Origin: Cavenderia fasciculata
Lineage: Eukaryota > Evosea > Eumycetozoa > Acytosteliales > Cavenderiaceae
Direction: 5' to 3'
Length of the DNA: 64,000 nucleotides
NCBI RefSeq assembly: GCF_000203815.1
Contig: NW_004457708.1
Span: 682,001 to 746,000, forward strand
Under the pieces are notes generated by a model, which was given only the letters and a program-made list of their open reading frames with translations, made no database searches and had not been told where the DNA came from. The position numbers were made by a program, and so were the translations under genes. Below are positions 49,699-61,720 of the stretch, in pieces. The stretch's first letter is position 1. The number at the start of each line of letters is the position of its first letter.

Positions 49699-51234
49699 TT
49701 AGTATGTACAGTTTAAAATTAAATTTTGTTGCTGTAGTTTGGTTAGACCAACAGCTGCAACATTGGCAGGAGAGTTTGAACCAGATGATGGGGTTGGAGA
49801 AGATGATACATTGCCATTGGTGATTGGGGAGGTCGATCCACCACCGGCCTTTAACAATTCAGATGGAACTTTGAGTGAACTATTGTTTGAAAAGAAGGTT
49901 GGAGAGGTGAATTTAACGTCGACACTTGAAGCGTTTAGGTTGGAGCTGCTGTTACGGTCGTTGACGAATGGGTTTGGAAGCGTGTTGATCTTGACTTCTC
50001 TGGGGGTGGGGAGTCGTTCGGCAGCGGCTGAGGTGTCGCCTAAAAAGGTGATGGGCGATGATGTCTTGAGTGGGCTAAACGAGGAGGAGTTGGTCGTGGC
50101 AATGGGGGTCGAGTTGCACGAGTTGTTTCTCCATGAAAATGGGATAGCTGGGATGGGAGGGGACGACTTAAAGGAGGACGAGAGATTGGGGGATGAGGAG
50201 GGACTGGTCGATGAGACTGGGACACTGTCGAGTCCGGCGGGTGCCTGTTGTGGGGCCTGTTGGTTGCAGGCGAGGTTAGACATGTTGTGGAGTGGAGTTT
50301 GTTGGGGGACGTATTGCTGGGGTTGGTAGTGTGAACGATCGGACAACTGTCCACTCGATAATGTGAGGTTGGTCGAGAAGTTGGTCAGGCTAAAGTAGTT
50401 GCCGCTGGTCATCATGGGCGACGATCCAATGATCGAAGGACTGGTGGTTATGGTTGGATTGTTGGTACGGGGTGTGCGACACTTGGGTGACGGCGTCTCG
50501 CCGCTATAAATCATGGGCGAGTATTTGAGCATGATGAGCTCCTCTTCGGTGGGCAGCTCGTCGGCCTTTCTCTTGCGGCTGTCAATGTCCTCCTCGAAGG
50601 CCTGGTTCAAAGCGGCCTGACTCATCGACATGGCGGTTGGCGTGGTGGGCACGCGACGCTTGGGGAAGTTTCTGTACAATGGATCCTCTCTAGGTGACTT
50701 GGAGGGACGTGGCGAGAGACTAGACTCGGGTGTATTGTAGCTGAAATCCGACTCTTCGTCAATGATACCATTCTCCTTTTCGGGAGGGAAACTCCATGGG
50801 TTGAGTGGCTGGATGAGACGCCAGTGGCCGTTGCAGCCCATAGCATCCCACCCAGACTCAAAGTGACGGCAATGTGAGAGTGAGTCTTGCACTTGCTTTC
50901 TCCAACGGTCCGACTTGGCAGTGTTGATCGAGAGCAAGTCCCAGTGGTTGTCGACGTAGGTGTATATATCTTTCTTGAGGTTAAAGTATTTCTTGTCGGG
51001 GTGCAACACTGACAAGCAGTATAGAGCGACACGGAGCTTGAGCGTCCATGTAGCGCGACGCTTCTGCAGACAGCTTGGCGTGCCGTTGGTGCACAACATG
51101 CATCCGTCGTATTCAAATGGTGCAGATGGTTGTCCTCTACTGCTGCTTGGTGAGCATGGTAATGATGTAGATTGTGGTGACCTGTTGATATTGGTCAAAT
51201 TGACTGTTGGAATTACAATTGATAAATCTTTCAT
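49699..51234 (-). CDS. Putative nuclear protein with winged-helix-like domain
   Basis: Single exon of 511 aa. N-terminal residues 1-40 are Ser/Pro-rich. A Cys pair region (CMLCTNGTPSC) leads into RRATWTLKLRVALYCL, KKYFNLKKDIYTYVDNHWDLL and DRWRKQVQDSLSHC, ending near GHWRLIQPLNPW (residues about 58-150). The helix pattern and the Trp spacing recall the winged-helix domain of ASH2-type proteins, which binds DNA; this is my reading and not verified. The remaining 360 residues are Ser/Pro/Asn-rich with many SP sites (for example SFSPLKTSSP), suggesting a phosphorylated regulator. It starts divergently from a 10.5 kb spacer that ends at a GATA factor. Function and partners are unknown; an ASH2-like or other transcription role is the best guess. 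Confidence 0.7.
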   Translation of the reverse strand: MKDLSIVIPTVNLTNINRSPQSTSLPCSPSSSRGQPSAPFEYDGCMLCTNGTPSCLQKRRATWTLKLRVALYCLSVLHPDKKYFNLKKDIYTYVDNHWDLLSINTAKSDRWRKQVQDSLSHCRHFESGWDAMGCNGHWRLIQPLNPWSFPPEKENGIIDEESDFSYNTPESSLSPRPSKSPREDPLYRNFPKRRVPTTPTAMSMSQAALNQAFEEDIDSRKRKADELPTEEELIMLKYSPMIYSGETPSPKCRTPRTNNPTITTSPSIIGSSPMMTSGNYFSLTNFSTNLTLSSGQLSDRSHYQPQQYVPQQTPLHNMSNLACNQQAPQQAPAGLDSVPVSSTSPSSSPNLSSSFKSSPPIPAIPFSWRNNSCNSTPIATTNSSSFSPLKTSSPITFLGDTSAAAERLPTPREVKINTLPNPFVNDRNSSSNLNASSVDVKFTSPTFFSNNSSLKVPSELLKAGGGSTSPITNGNVSSSPTPSSGSNSPANVAAVGLTKLQQQNLILNCTY

Positions 51235-51624
51235 TTTTTCAAAAAATTATTTAATATTGTTATGTATGCGGTTGGTTTGGTTGGTATGGAATTAGTCGAC
51301 TATATATAGTTGTTTGGAATGAGTATAATATTACAAGTTGGGGTTTGTTGGATTAAATTAATTAAGAAGAATCTAATTTAGAAAAACAAGGGTGTCCATT
51401 AGTTATTTTTGAAAATCCAATGATGTGTAAAGATTTTTTAGCCTATGATTATTATTATTATTATATAGAAATAATCATTTAAAAATAAATGTAATATAAT
51501 ATATACCTCTCTCTAAAAATATAATAGTAAACTAACTAATATATTATTTTGATTGATTGATTGAATTGAAATTGAATTGGGTGATATTAATTAAAATATA
51601 TGGTTAAATAAATCTCGCAACGAA

Positions 51625-51632
<8 letters not shown>

Positions 51633-51665
<33 letters not shown>
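51633..51665. repeat. AT dinucleotide repeat
   Basis: An essentially perfect run of AT units of about 33 bp, followed by further imperfect ATAT/TATTA sequence to about 51695. Microsatellite upstream of the winged-helix-like gene. Confidence 0.85.
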
Positions 51666-51667
<2 letters not shown>

Positions 51668-53634
51668 TTAAATATTATATTATATTATATATAAATAAAT
51701 AAATATGTGTATAGCTAGCTAGTACTGTACTGGATATTGGATAAAAAAAAACGATAATATTAGTTAATTATATGTTTGTGTATAAATATTATATAATAAT
51801 TCGAATTATTCTATTCTATGTATAAACAACAACAACAAAGGATAACAAAAATAGGACGATTATGATGATGGAGTGAGTGAGGGGGTGGTCGATATGTCAA
51901 AAATACATTACATTACTTATTACTGCTGCTGCAGAAGCACGATATACTGATAAAGAGATAACAAAACAAATGAATGAATGAATGAATGAATGAATAAAAG
52001 AAAGAAGGAGAAACTAAAAAAAAAGTAGGTAGGGGAACGCGCGCGTGTATAAATAAATGATCAGCAGCCTGATGTGATGCATGTCATAAGCACTGATAGT
52101 CGTGCAATATTACTGTGTGAGTGGGGGGTGGGGGATGGTTGTTAAATTAGACTTGACCGATTTCAAAATAAATATACTGTTTTTCACTAAAATAGTGATG
52201 GTGTGAATGGATGGAAGAATGAAGGGATGGAAAAAGTAGTGTATGCATCCATTTAATTTAATTGATAAAGTGTCTCGGTAAATTAATTACATCAGCCACC
52301 CCTCCCACCCCACTTTTTTTTTTTTGGTCGATCACTGCTCTATCATCATAATGATGGTTGGGTGGTAGTGAGTGAGTTGGAGGAGTGGGAATAATAATAA
52401 TAATGAAAAAAACAAATTCGAATTAAGTGTCACCCCTATACTTTGCCTATGCCTACCCCACCTACAACTTTTCACTTCTCTTCTCTTCTCTCTCTGTGTG
52501 CAAACACACGTATGTACGATATGAATAATAATGGTTTCCAACAAAAAAAAAAAAAGAAAGAGTGAAAGAAGAAAGAAAGGAGGAAATAAAAATAGTCTCG
52601 CAAGATGGTTTTTGGAATGATAGATGTATGAAAGAGAGAGCGACAGTAGCTTACTGTTGTCTGATAGAAACACCACTGCACTAAATTACCTAAATGAGAG
52701 TTCTCGAGAATATAATAAATAATGGCGATGATGATGATGATGATGGTGATGCAGTGAAGTGAAGTGATGATTGGAAAAATTAAATCGACGATTGTCGTGG
52801 TGGTTGTTTTGTTGGTTGGTTGGTAAGTAGGTTGGTTGGTTGGTTGGTGCAATGCTTTGGCTGCGGTTGGGGAATGAGCTCAGTAAGTGGGTAGGCACAA
52901 AGGTGGTCAAAACACATCCAGTTGGAAAACAATAAAAACAAATGAAAGTTGAGCAATGATGATGATGATGTCTTGAGAGAGAAGGTTGGAAAACTCAAGA
53001 TCGATCATCCAAGATCTTTAGAGAAATAGGTTTGTTGTTGTAATTGTAATTGATGTTGTTGTTGTAATTGTTGGTGTTTGGTAAATATTTACATTTGAAA
53101 ATGGCGTCCAGTACTTTGAGTGTATAGTTTAGAATTCTAGACGGATTGATGCTTAATATGTACAAAAAAATTATGTCAGTCGACTGGTTGGCTGATAGAT
53201 ATACGCTCTCTTAAATCTCGATTACTCTAATATCAAAAAAAAAGAGTTGAAACAAAATATTATTGAAATGAAATGGAATTTGGAATGGAAATATTGTTAT
53301 ATATTATATATTATATATTAGAGAGATGATGATGATGATGGTGTTTCTACACAGATAAATCTTCCACTGATTGTTTGTTTAGATCCAGATTTCTTTGGAT
53401 TGATGGATTAGAGGAAGAGGAGGAGGAGGAGGAAGAGGAAGATGAGAGGAGAGGAGAATTTTGGTTGTTGATATTTATCAATTAATTAAATGTGCATTCA
53501 TATTTTTTTTGTTGGTTTGTTTAAATTTAAAAATATCGGTTATGAAGCATCATGCAAGGGGGGGGAGAGTAGAGTAAGCGTAGTACACCAAAAAGCAGAA
53601 GGAAGAAGAAGGAGAAGGAGTGTGTGCGTGCAGC

Positions 53635-53637
<3 letters not shown>

Positions 53638-53676
<39 letters not shown>

Positions 53677-53677
53677 C
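53638..53677. repeat. CAA trinucleotide repeat in noncoding DNA
   Basis: About 13 CAA units in the long spacer. Readings across it give poly-Asn, poly-Gln or poly-Thr, but no flanking exon is apparent, so it is taken as a noncoding microsatellite of the kind abundant in dictyostelids. Confidence 0.8.
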
Positions 53678-53872
53678 GATAATACCAAACCAATAAAAAT
53701 ATTAAAATTAAAATTAAGAAAATTGGTGGTGGATGGAACAACACAAGAAAGAAAAAGTGTGGTGCGAGAGTCAAGTCACACACATTCTTTCATTCATTCA
53801 TGCGTAGAGTAGATGTACAAGGATGAGAGGAGGAGGTTGTAATAAGTACTTATTAACTAGTGTGAGTGATTT

Positions 53873-53899
53873 TGTTGTTGTTGTTGTTGTTGTTGTTGA
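53873..53899. repeat. TTG trinucleotide repeat
   Basis: Nine units of TTG/GTT in the long spacer, complementary in type to the CAA repeat about 200 bp upstream; the two could pair as an imperfect inverted repeat. Confidence 0.8.
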
Positions 53900-55839
53900 T
53901 GGTGTTGCTACTACCTCTTCTCCTGATGCTGTTGGTAAAGAATTCAAGTTTTGTGTTGCTACTGGTGGATGGAGATGAGAGTCGACTGGGAGAGGGAGAG
54001 AGAGAGAGAGAGAGGGAAGCAGTCACTACTAGTGATGTGAATGGATGGATGGATGCAAGGTGTGGTGGTGCATGCTAGATGCTGCCAACTCTGCGTTGAC
54101 ACCATCACCATCCATCTCCCCCTCTTTGTTGGACAGTACGTAAGTAGTACTACATAAAGACATTAATTAATCTATCACACCAACAACTCCTCCTCCTCCT
54201 CCTACTCCAACACAACAGCTAGCTTCTTCTTCTTCTTCTTCTTCAAGTGCGTGCGTACACACATACACGACGCGAATATTATATACTATACTGACATTAT
54301 ATCTAGGAAAGATTTATAGACCATACACCAACATTCAACTGCCTACCTTTCCTCCCCTCATCACACTGTACACTCCCACTACTACACTACCACCATCTTG
54401 GTGAGAGAGAGAGAGAGGGAGAGAGACAGTTAACTGGGGTGAATCAGAAAGAGAGGAGAGGTTGAATGAGAGAGGTCAAACAAATTCCAGTGCGAATGTG
54501 CGATGCTAGTAGTGTAGTTCCATTGAATGAATATTGAAAAGACAGAAGGAATTAACAATGCAATGCAGCAAAGTTGTGTGAAGTTGAATGAAAGAGATGA
54601 GGATCAACCAAAAACGAAAAATTTAGCAGCTGGCTGGATAGCATGTTAGCATTCCATCCACCTTTGCAGTTATTGGTTATCTTGTCAATCGAATTCGATG
54701 GATTGGTGGATTGGATGGTGGTGGTGATCAATTTAATATGTATGGTGGGTGGGACAGATCCAATAACCGATCAATTTATATAAATGAATATTGGTGAAGT
54801 TGACTGATGAGTAGGTATCGTTGACTGCTAGCTTAAATGTAAATTGGATGGTTTGACTGCTAGCTGGTGGTGGTAGTGATGGTGTATCTCCCTTTTGTTG
54901 ACTCTCTCTACTCTACTTATTGCTGCTCGCTCTGAAAAGGAAACATATGATATATACCACACTAACTACTCTTTTGCTCATTGAGCCATGTTTTGTTTAA
55001 AAGTTACTAAAGGAGTAAGAGGGTTGGAAAAGTCTATGATGATGCTATATCAAAGGAACTGTTCTAATTTCCAATAGATAAAAGAGTAGATCCAACCCAT
55101 CTTTGCATTTGGAAATAGAGAGATCTTTGACTTTTTGGTTTTGAAATCATCATAGAGAAAAAGTGTTCTAGATGGAAGATGTATGAATGAATGGAAAAAT
55201 GGTCGATCTAGATTAAGATCAACCTTTTAGTGAAGTGAGGTGTGTGGGTCAAGTATCAATTCAATTAATTGAATTGAACTCGATCTGACATTGTTGGCAA
55301 CAAACAAACAAACAAACAAAAATATGTATGTATTTAAAATAATCATAAATGGGATCTTACCTTTAACTATATTTATATATATATTCTATTTGTTACAAAT
55401 ACTATTTTGGAGTTGATTGAAGAAATGATAATTTTACAATGTATAAAGAAAAAAAATTAAGATGTAACAAATTATTTTTTTAAAAAGATAGAAAGTAAAA
55501 CCAAATGCAACAAAACTGACAATTAAAATTTAAAACTTTGTAAAGAGTAAGAAAATGAATTAATTGTTAGAGTAAAGAGTTGGGTAATTGGTATCAACTC
55601 TGATGAATGGTTGATTGTTTACTTATTTTTTTTAAAAATAGTAATGGTAAGATAGAGAAGAAGGGGGTGATAAGATATGTGTGATATTTATAAGTATGAA
55701 TTATAAATATACTAATAATAATAATATATGTACAAATTATATTATTATTATTATTTTGTGTGAATTAAATGAATGAATGCTTAAAGTTGAAAAGTAGAAG
55801 GCTCTAAATACACAGACACTTTCTTGGAGGCGCATGATT

Positions 55840-56130
55840 TTTGTTTGTGAGAAACTACTGCTCCTGCTTTATCCTAGTTTCCACACGCTATAGGCCAACA
55901 GGTAGGCGGGTACCCTGTCAGGCGACAGATGACAAGCCACCTCCTCCGGAAGTTGACCGCTCATTTAATCTTGCGACTTCCATCCTGTCCACACCTCTAT
56001 GGTTTTTGTTTTCCAGATACCCCCACTCTACCACGCAACGGTGGTCTGGTGCAGCCGACCGTCTCTTGCAGTCCGACCCATTTACCTCATTAAAATGGAA
56101 AATGTCATTGGAATGCATGTGATATAAAAT
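55840..56130. ncRNA. Candidate structured noncoding RNA (GC-rich island in AT-rich spacer)
   Basis: About half G+C against a clearly AT-rich surround. Several perfect stems are visible: CTGTC/GACAG (55915-55919 with 55924-55928, 4-nt loop), ACAGG/CCTGT at about 55898-55919, GGAAGT (55948-55953) with ACTTCC (55976-55981) continued inside by CGC/GCG, and ACCAC/GTGGT at about 56031-56046. An imperfect direct repeat (CTGCA-GACC type) lies at about 56052-56083. It is open for 93 codons on plus and 83 on minus, but neither reading has a known domain or dictyostelid composition. In AT-rich genomes such islands are often stable RNAs (RNase P, MRP, SRP or snRNA class). I could not match it convincingly to any; strand and ends unknown. 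Confidence 0.4.
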
Positions 56131-56275
56131 CGACCAATAAAAACAGTGTCCAAGCATTTGCATCGGCAATTGGCAATGTCAAGATAAAAAAGTAATAAAA
56201 AACTCAAATTGCAATTGACGTGTTCAGTCTGGTGAACTCTGTTTATTAATAAAAACTAGAATGCATGGGTAGTTG

Positions 56276-56324
56276 TACTCTACAAACCTTTAGAGTATAC
56301 CACCAACACAATACTCTAGGGTGG
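56276..56324. other. Pair of adjacent hairpins
   Basis: TACTCTA (56276-56282) pairs with TAGAGTA (56291-56297), and CCACC (56300-56304) pairs with GGTGG (56320-56324). TACTCTA recurs at 56312-56318 inside the second loop, so two alternative foldings are possible. It lies about 150 bp from the GC-rich island and could be part of the same transcript. Confidence 0.3.
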
Positions 56325-58265
56325 GGATAATCGTTTCGGAACAGAATTAATTTAATTTATCGTTTCTCTATTTTACAACAATTTTTTTAAAAAATAAACC
56401 ATTTTTGTTTTAATATTAATAATACTCTTTTTCTTACTTTTTCTTTTTTAAAAGTGACTGTCTAGAGATTGGTCATTGGTTCAATTCAACATTATCGACA
56501 TTGTTGAGTGGGTGGGGTGAATCGTTCACTATTATAATATACTCTGGAGAGATGTGTGCAATGACTGGTTGTCTATAGAGAGGGTTTCATCGAATAATAT
56601 CCTAGTGTATTGGTTGGTTTGTGGATCACTACAACAGAAATTATTTTCTTTTCATTTTCCTTGCTTGATAGAGTATCTCTAAATTATTCAAGAGATTCCC
56701 TTAATTAAAATTAATTTCTATTGGGTTGTATGGTCGTTTTGGTGTGACATGTGAGATAGAGTTACTTTGAACAATAATAGTGGTCAACCCTTTCATATTC
56801 TAGCAAATCATATGATTTATAAATTAGGGTGTCCCCTTAATTATTATTGAAAAATACTCTATTCAATGAATAAAATATTGTCCTTTGACTAATAGTGGAT
56901 AGATAGCTAGATAGAGAGTTAGATGGAAATATTCATTTTTTTGGTTGGTTAAATTAAAATACAATGAATCAATTACTATTTCCATTTTTATATTCAAATT
57001 TGTAATTATTTTAGAAACATAATAATCCCATTTCATTTGTTCGAGAAAAGAATATAGATTTATCCATTCTTCTCAACACCAATTATAATTATTATATTGG
57101 GTTCTTGTTGGTTGTTACTTTGTAATAAATCCAAGATAAATAAAATTACTTTTTCAAAAAAATAGAATCAAAAGAAATAAATAAAAAAACCTGGTTTATT
57201 CTATTAATTTCCATTTTACTAGTAATAATGTTTCAAACTAGTAATCACTAGACACTGACATACAATATTATATAACAATTTGATTCTTTGAATTGGGTCT
57301 TTGGTTTGGCCAAACCAACATATAAGTTTTTCAAAAAAACAATTCATGAAAAAACAAGATCTCTAAAATTGACCAATAATAAAAAAATTATTTATCGGTT
57401 TTCAACAAAACAGCAGCTACTGCAATGGTGATCATCACACGTTTTAGATTAATGAATGAATGAATGATGTGAATATTAATTAATTGAATTCGTTCATTGG
57501 ATTGTTATTGTTGTTGTCGTGTCACTCGACAACAGTGATATATGGGGAAGTAAAGTGGAGATCCATTGATCACCCCATTTCCAAATTTGTTTATTTACCT
57601 TTTTTGTAAATACAAAAATGGGAAATTGCAACAAACAAATAAATAAATAATAAACATTAATGACTTGAATTGGTTTCCCATTCCTAAAAAAAGCTGGCTA
57701 TAACTAGATAATAAGCTACCAGAATCTGCTGTCCCTTTTGATGGATGATCATCCATCCACCGCCCATTTCATTGATGATTGTATTACCTGTTTTTGTCTA
57801 TTGGTGTCTTCTCCAAATAAAGTAATACACACTACTCGACCAACCGGTTGATGATACCATGTGAGACAAACACACATCTCGGGTTTGAAACAACTGAAAC
57901 CCATCCGAAAGTTTCATTGCCCTCCTTATATATTCCATGATCTCACCTGACTCAACGAGTTGAACATGCATGGAGTTGAGAGTGAGAGATACAGCTGCTG
58001 CTGCTATGGAGATCTTTAATACATCATCGCGTCTGTCTGTCTCTCTGTCTGTCTGTATGACGCTAACGATCTATCTCCCTCTTCTCTATGGGTGACGACT
58101 TTTCTCTTGTCGAGCCCCCCTCGCATCTCGATCTTTGATGACTATTGTAACCCTTGCCTTTGCTCTTTGCTTGACGATAATACTGATTCGTTTGAACTGA
58201 TATCCTCTTTCTCCTCAAACCACGCAGTGTTAAAAATAAACTCAAAGCGGATGGATTGTTCAAAC

Positions 58266-58286
58266 AAAAAAAAAAAAAAAAAAAAA
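58266..58286. repeat. A21 homopolymer after a GC-richer stretch
   Basis: Twenty-one consecutive A residues. The 170 bp before it are richer in GC than the surroundings, which would fit a retroposed RNA copy, but long A runs are common in dictyostelid spacers and no target-site duplication was recognised. Confidence 0.6.
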
Positions 58287-58977
58287 CTTTATCTTAATCG
58301 CGCTTTGTCTCTAGGCATGGTTTTTCCTCTTTTCTTTTGCCGCCCTGCAAAGATAACAGTTTTACTCAAGACAGATCCAATTTTGGATTGCATTAATTGA
58401 AACAGTCCTGTTATCTTAAACCCCAAAAAACCACAGTTGTTGTTGTTGCAACAAGTCTCTCTTCTTGACAATGATCATGCAATTTAGATGAATCGAATGT
58501 ATCTGACGAAAGAAAGGAACACTTTATAAAGTGGGTGCAAAGATAGCGTTTATTTGGTTTAGTATTCAAGCGCTTCACCAATCAATCAATCATTCTTCAC
58601 ACACACAACCAACTCAGCCTACCTACCTGCCTACCTACAATAATTTAAATATATTGTGTTCTTTCGGTTAATATATATACTCACACACACAACACACAAA
58701 CATATAAATCAACCAACCAACCAATCAACCAACCGATCAACCACACACAACAGATCATCAAACTTTATTTATTGGTCAACAAAGTCCTTTTTACAAATCT
58801 CTCTAATGTAAGTAACTTCATCTATCACATATATCCCAACACAGTCATCAATACTACTTTACATTTCAAGTAGTTGATGACATCAAATCACTCATTCATT
58901 CACTTTTGCCCATCAATCAAAAAAAAAAATCATGGAAATGATCACCCCGACATATCTATGTTGTTGATGTTCCAGCT

Positions 58978-59030
58978 GACGATGATCATCGTCAAACTTT
59001 TGATGTTCACAACAATCGGCGGGGCGGCGG
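58978..59030. promoter_or_regulatory. 16-bp palindrome and GC box
   Basis: A perfect palindrome GACGATGATCATCGTC at 58978-58993 is followed 23 bp later by CGGCGGGGCGGCGG (59017-59030), the most GC-rich string in the spacer. Candidate protein-binding sites; one perfect 16-bp palindrome is about what chance allows in 64 kb. Confidence 0.25.
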
Positions 59031-59805
59031 TTATAGAATTATCAGCCTCGGTTATACCACCCACGTTGATCCGGAATGATTTGTAAATGGGAAGAGGAAG
59101 GACATGGTGGCTCCTCCATATATATATTATATTATACACCTACCTTTTAAATCCAAAGGAATAGTCTGTTCTGTGTATGTGTCTACAAACAAATAATCCA
59201 CCTACTAGTAGTGTTTCAATTTCAATTTAATTTAATTTGTTGGCACCGACCACTTTTACACATTTTTAAAAGAGGATGGAATGCTTTATTCCGGAATTCA
59301 TCTCACACACCCAACCTAGTCTCTTCTTCTTCCAACCTTTTTAAACGCCAGACTTTAACTGTTTGTGTGAATATCCAATCCACCCACTCATCCATCAATC
59401 CATCAATCAATCAATCAATCAATTAATTGATTAGAGGGTTAATTAATTAACAAACTAATCGTTGTTAACAACGACACGGGAGAGAGACGTCAAAAACATT
59501 AATCTCGAGTGCAATCCTTGAAAAGACTAGAGGGTTAGTTTGTTGGTTGGTTGGTTGTCGTCATAATATCAACAGGTCAACTTTGATGTTCCTCCTATGG
59601 TCAATCACCATATCAGATCAACTTTAAAGATGATTCGAGTAGTGTGCATGTACACTACTCCCACTCTCTTTTACACATTTTCATTCTCAAAAATAACCTC
59701 CCCCCCATAATATATCACATATCATAGTTTGTTTTTTTTTTTCTAACAACCCACACAGACTGAGCACGACAAAGACGATCATCACAACCCCTCACACCAA
59801 CTGTA

Positions 59806-59833
59806 CCACCACCACCACCACCACCACCACCAC
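59806..59833. repeat. CCA trinucleotide repeat
   Basis: Nine CCA/ACC units in the spacer upstream of the GATA factor; no exon context. Confidence 0.8.
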
Positions 59834-61720
59834 TATCACTTTGCAAACAACAACAACACAACCACAACCACAACCAAACAACACTACCAAAAATAATATT
59901 ATAACAAATCCAAAGTTATATTTTTAATATCTTTGTGTTTACCTTTTTTACAACACTTTAATATCATATCAAATCCATCCTCCATTTCTTTCTATTCTTC
60001 CTTCCCTTCCCTTTCACATTATAAATCATCCATCTGTGTTGATTGTTGGTTGTATTGTATGTAAAAAATTATTTATATCCATTCCATTTCATTTCATTTC
60101 ATTTTCCAACCTCCCTGTCTTTTGTGTGCACAGACTAATGTGTGTACTTTGTTTTTTTTCACAATTCATTGTTGTGGGGAGGGAATCAAAACAAATCAAA
60201 ACAAATCAGTCAGGCGTCTGGGTTTCAAAACACACACACATACACACAGTCAGTTGGAAGAACGACGAAAAAAGTGATCATTCATTAATTGTAAAGTCAA
60301 TGTTCATTACTGATTGCCAAGGAACGGCTGGATTGAAAAATCTATTTTAAACTACTGTGCGAGTAATACTACTCGTCGTTCTACTCCTCCTCTTCTTCCT
60401 GTTATTTTTCAAGTCGGGAATGGACGGTAGGTAGGACATTCACAGAACCAACTTCAAAACCATAGCCATATCAATTATAGATACCTGACTACACTCTATT
60501 GATTTCTATCGCCATCGTCGTCGTCGTCGGTGGGAGACAGCCCCAATGATGTTATTTTTAATCAACTTTTTAATTGAATCATCCATCCTCATCCATCCTC
60601 CATCCATCCATCCATCTTATCTCCATGATACGATGATCACGACGACAATGATTTAAGGCAATAATAATCAACTTAATAATAATATTAATTAATTAAACCC
60701 AAACCACCAACCAAATTCTGTTGATATTCAAACTTGTGTTTGTTTGTTTATGTCCACACTTCCGATAAATTCATAACCTTTAAAAAGCATCAAATCAACA
60801 TTACATTACTATTAATATTTATTCAAACTAAAAACAATTAAACTAATTTATTTATTTATTTATTTCCTTTAAATTCTTTGTATTATTTATTTATATATAT
60901 ATATAGATATATATATAGATATAGTCGATTTTAAAACAAACATATTCTATTTGTATATATTAATATATTGTGTATTTTTAAAACAAAAAATTATCAATTC
61001 AATTAATTATTTATTTATTTGGAAAAAATCAAAATCATCTTTTAAAAAAAAAAAAAGATAGAAGAAAGAAAGTAACCCCGAATTTAATACCACCTCACTT
61101 GCTACCTACCTCTAACATCCACATCCACACAACACCCCTACCAACACACACTCAACAACTTCAACAAACCCGAGCAATCATCCAAATCCATTGCATTCTT
61201 ATTTTATCATTTTCCCAAAAACTATATTTATTTTATTTTTACACCTGTTTGTTGTTGTTGCTGCCGTCCACCCACCCACAATACCAATTCCATCAACACC
61301 AACACCAACACTACTACTACCACAAATATTTTAAAGATATTCGTTTTGCATCAATCCAATCACCAATCAGTATAGTATTTTATATATTCCACCCCCACAA
61401 CACTCAATCTTATTCCTTATTACTATATTTATCGTTTTGGCAAAACCTAACTAGCTTGTAAATAATAATTTAAATATATTTTTTTTTCTTTTTTTTGATC
61501 AAGTTTTAAAACTCTATCAACTCACTCAACCATCTATTTATTTCAATATAACAATAATAATAATAATAATATTCTGTGTATTTATAAATAATATAACAAT
61601 CAAATAATCATTCATTCATTTTCTGTATCTTTTAAATAATAATAATAATAATAATTTATTTATTTATTTATTCCGTCCGACATTTATAAATATATATATA
61701 TTCTTCTAATCGATTGAAAA

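Larger units (their letters stand above)
51235..61720. other. 10.5 kb divergent spacer without a convincing protein gene
   Basis: By far the longest gene-free stretch here, between the starts of a winged-helix-like gene (minus) and a GATA factor (plus). It holds many simple repeats (listed separately), G-rich tracts (for example about 52117-52138), pyrimidine-rich blocks near 61.1-61.4 kb, and a few islands of higher GC (55840-56130, 57890-58090, 58080-58400, 59010-59060). Readings up to 126 codons exist but are repeat translations, or two-strand open readings in the GC islands without recognisable domains. Likely contents are cis-regulatory DNA and noncoding transcripts; the GATA gene's 5' leader may start well inside it. 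Confidence 0.5.

Noticed and set aside
49739-50329. 196-codon plus-strand reading opposite the winged-helix-like gene
   Set aside because: Antisense of Ser/Pro-rich codons; no recognisable protein.
52332-53783. Several 65-126 codon minus-strand readings in the long spacer
   Set aside because: They are translations of simple repeats (Phe/Leu, Cys, Thr-Asn-Gln-Pro tracts) without conserved blocks.
55841-56122. 93-codon plus reading in the GC-rich island
   Set aside because: Equally open on the minus strand, no similarity recognised, and multiple perfect stems suggest RNA instead of protein.
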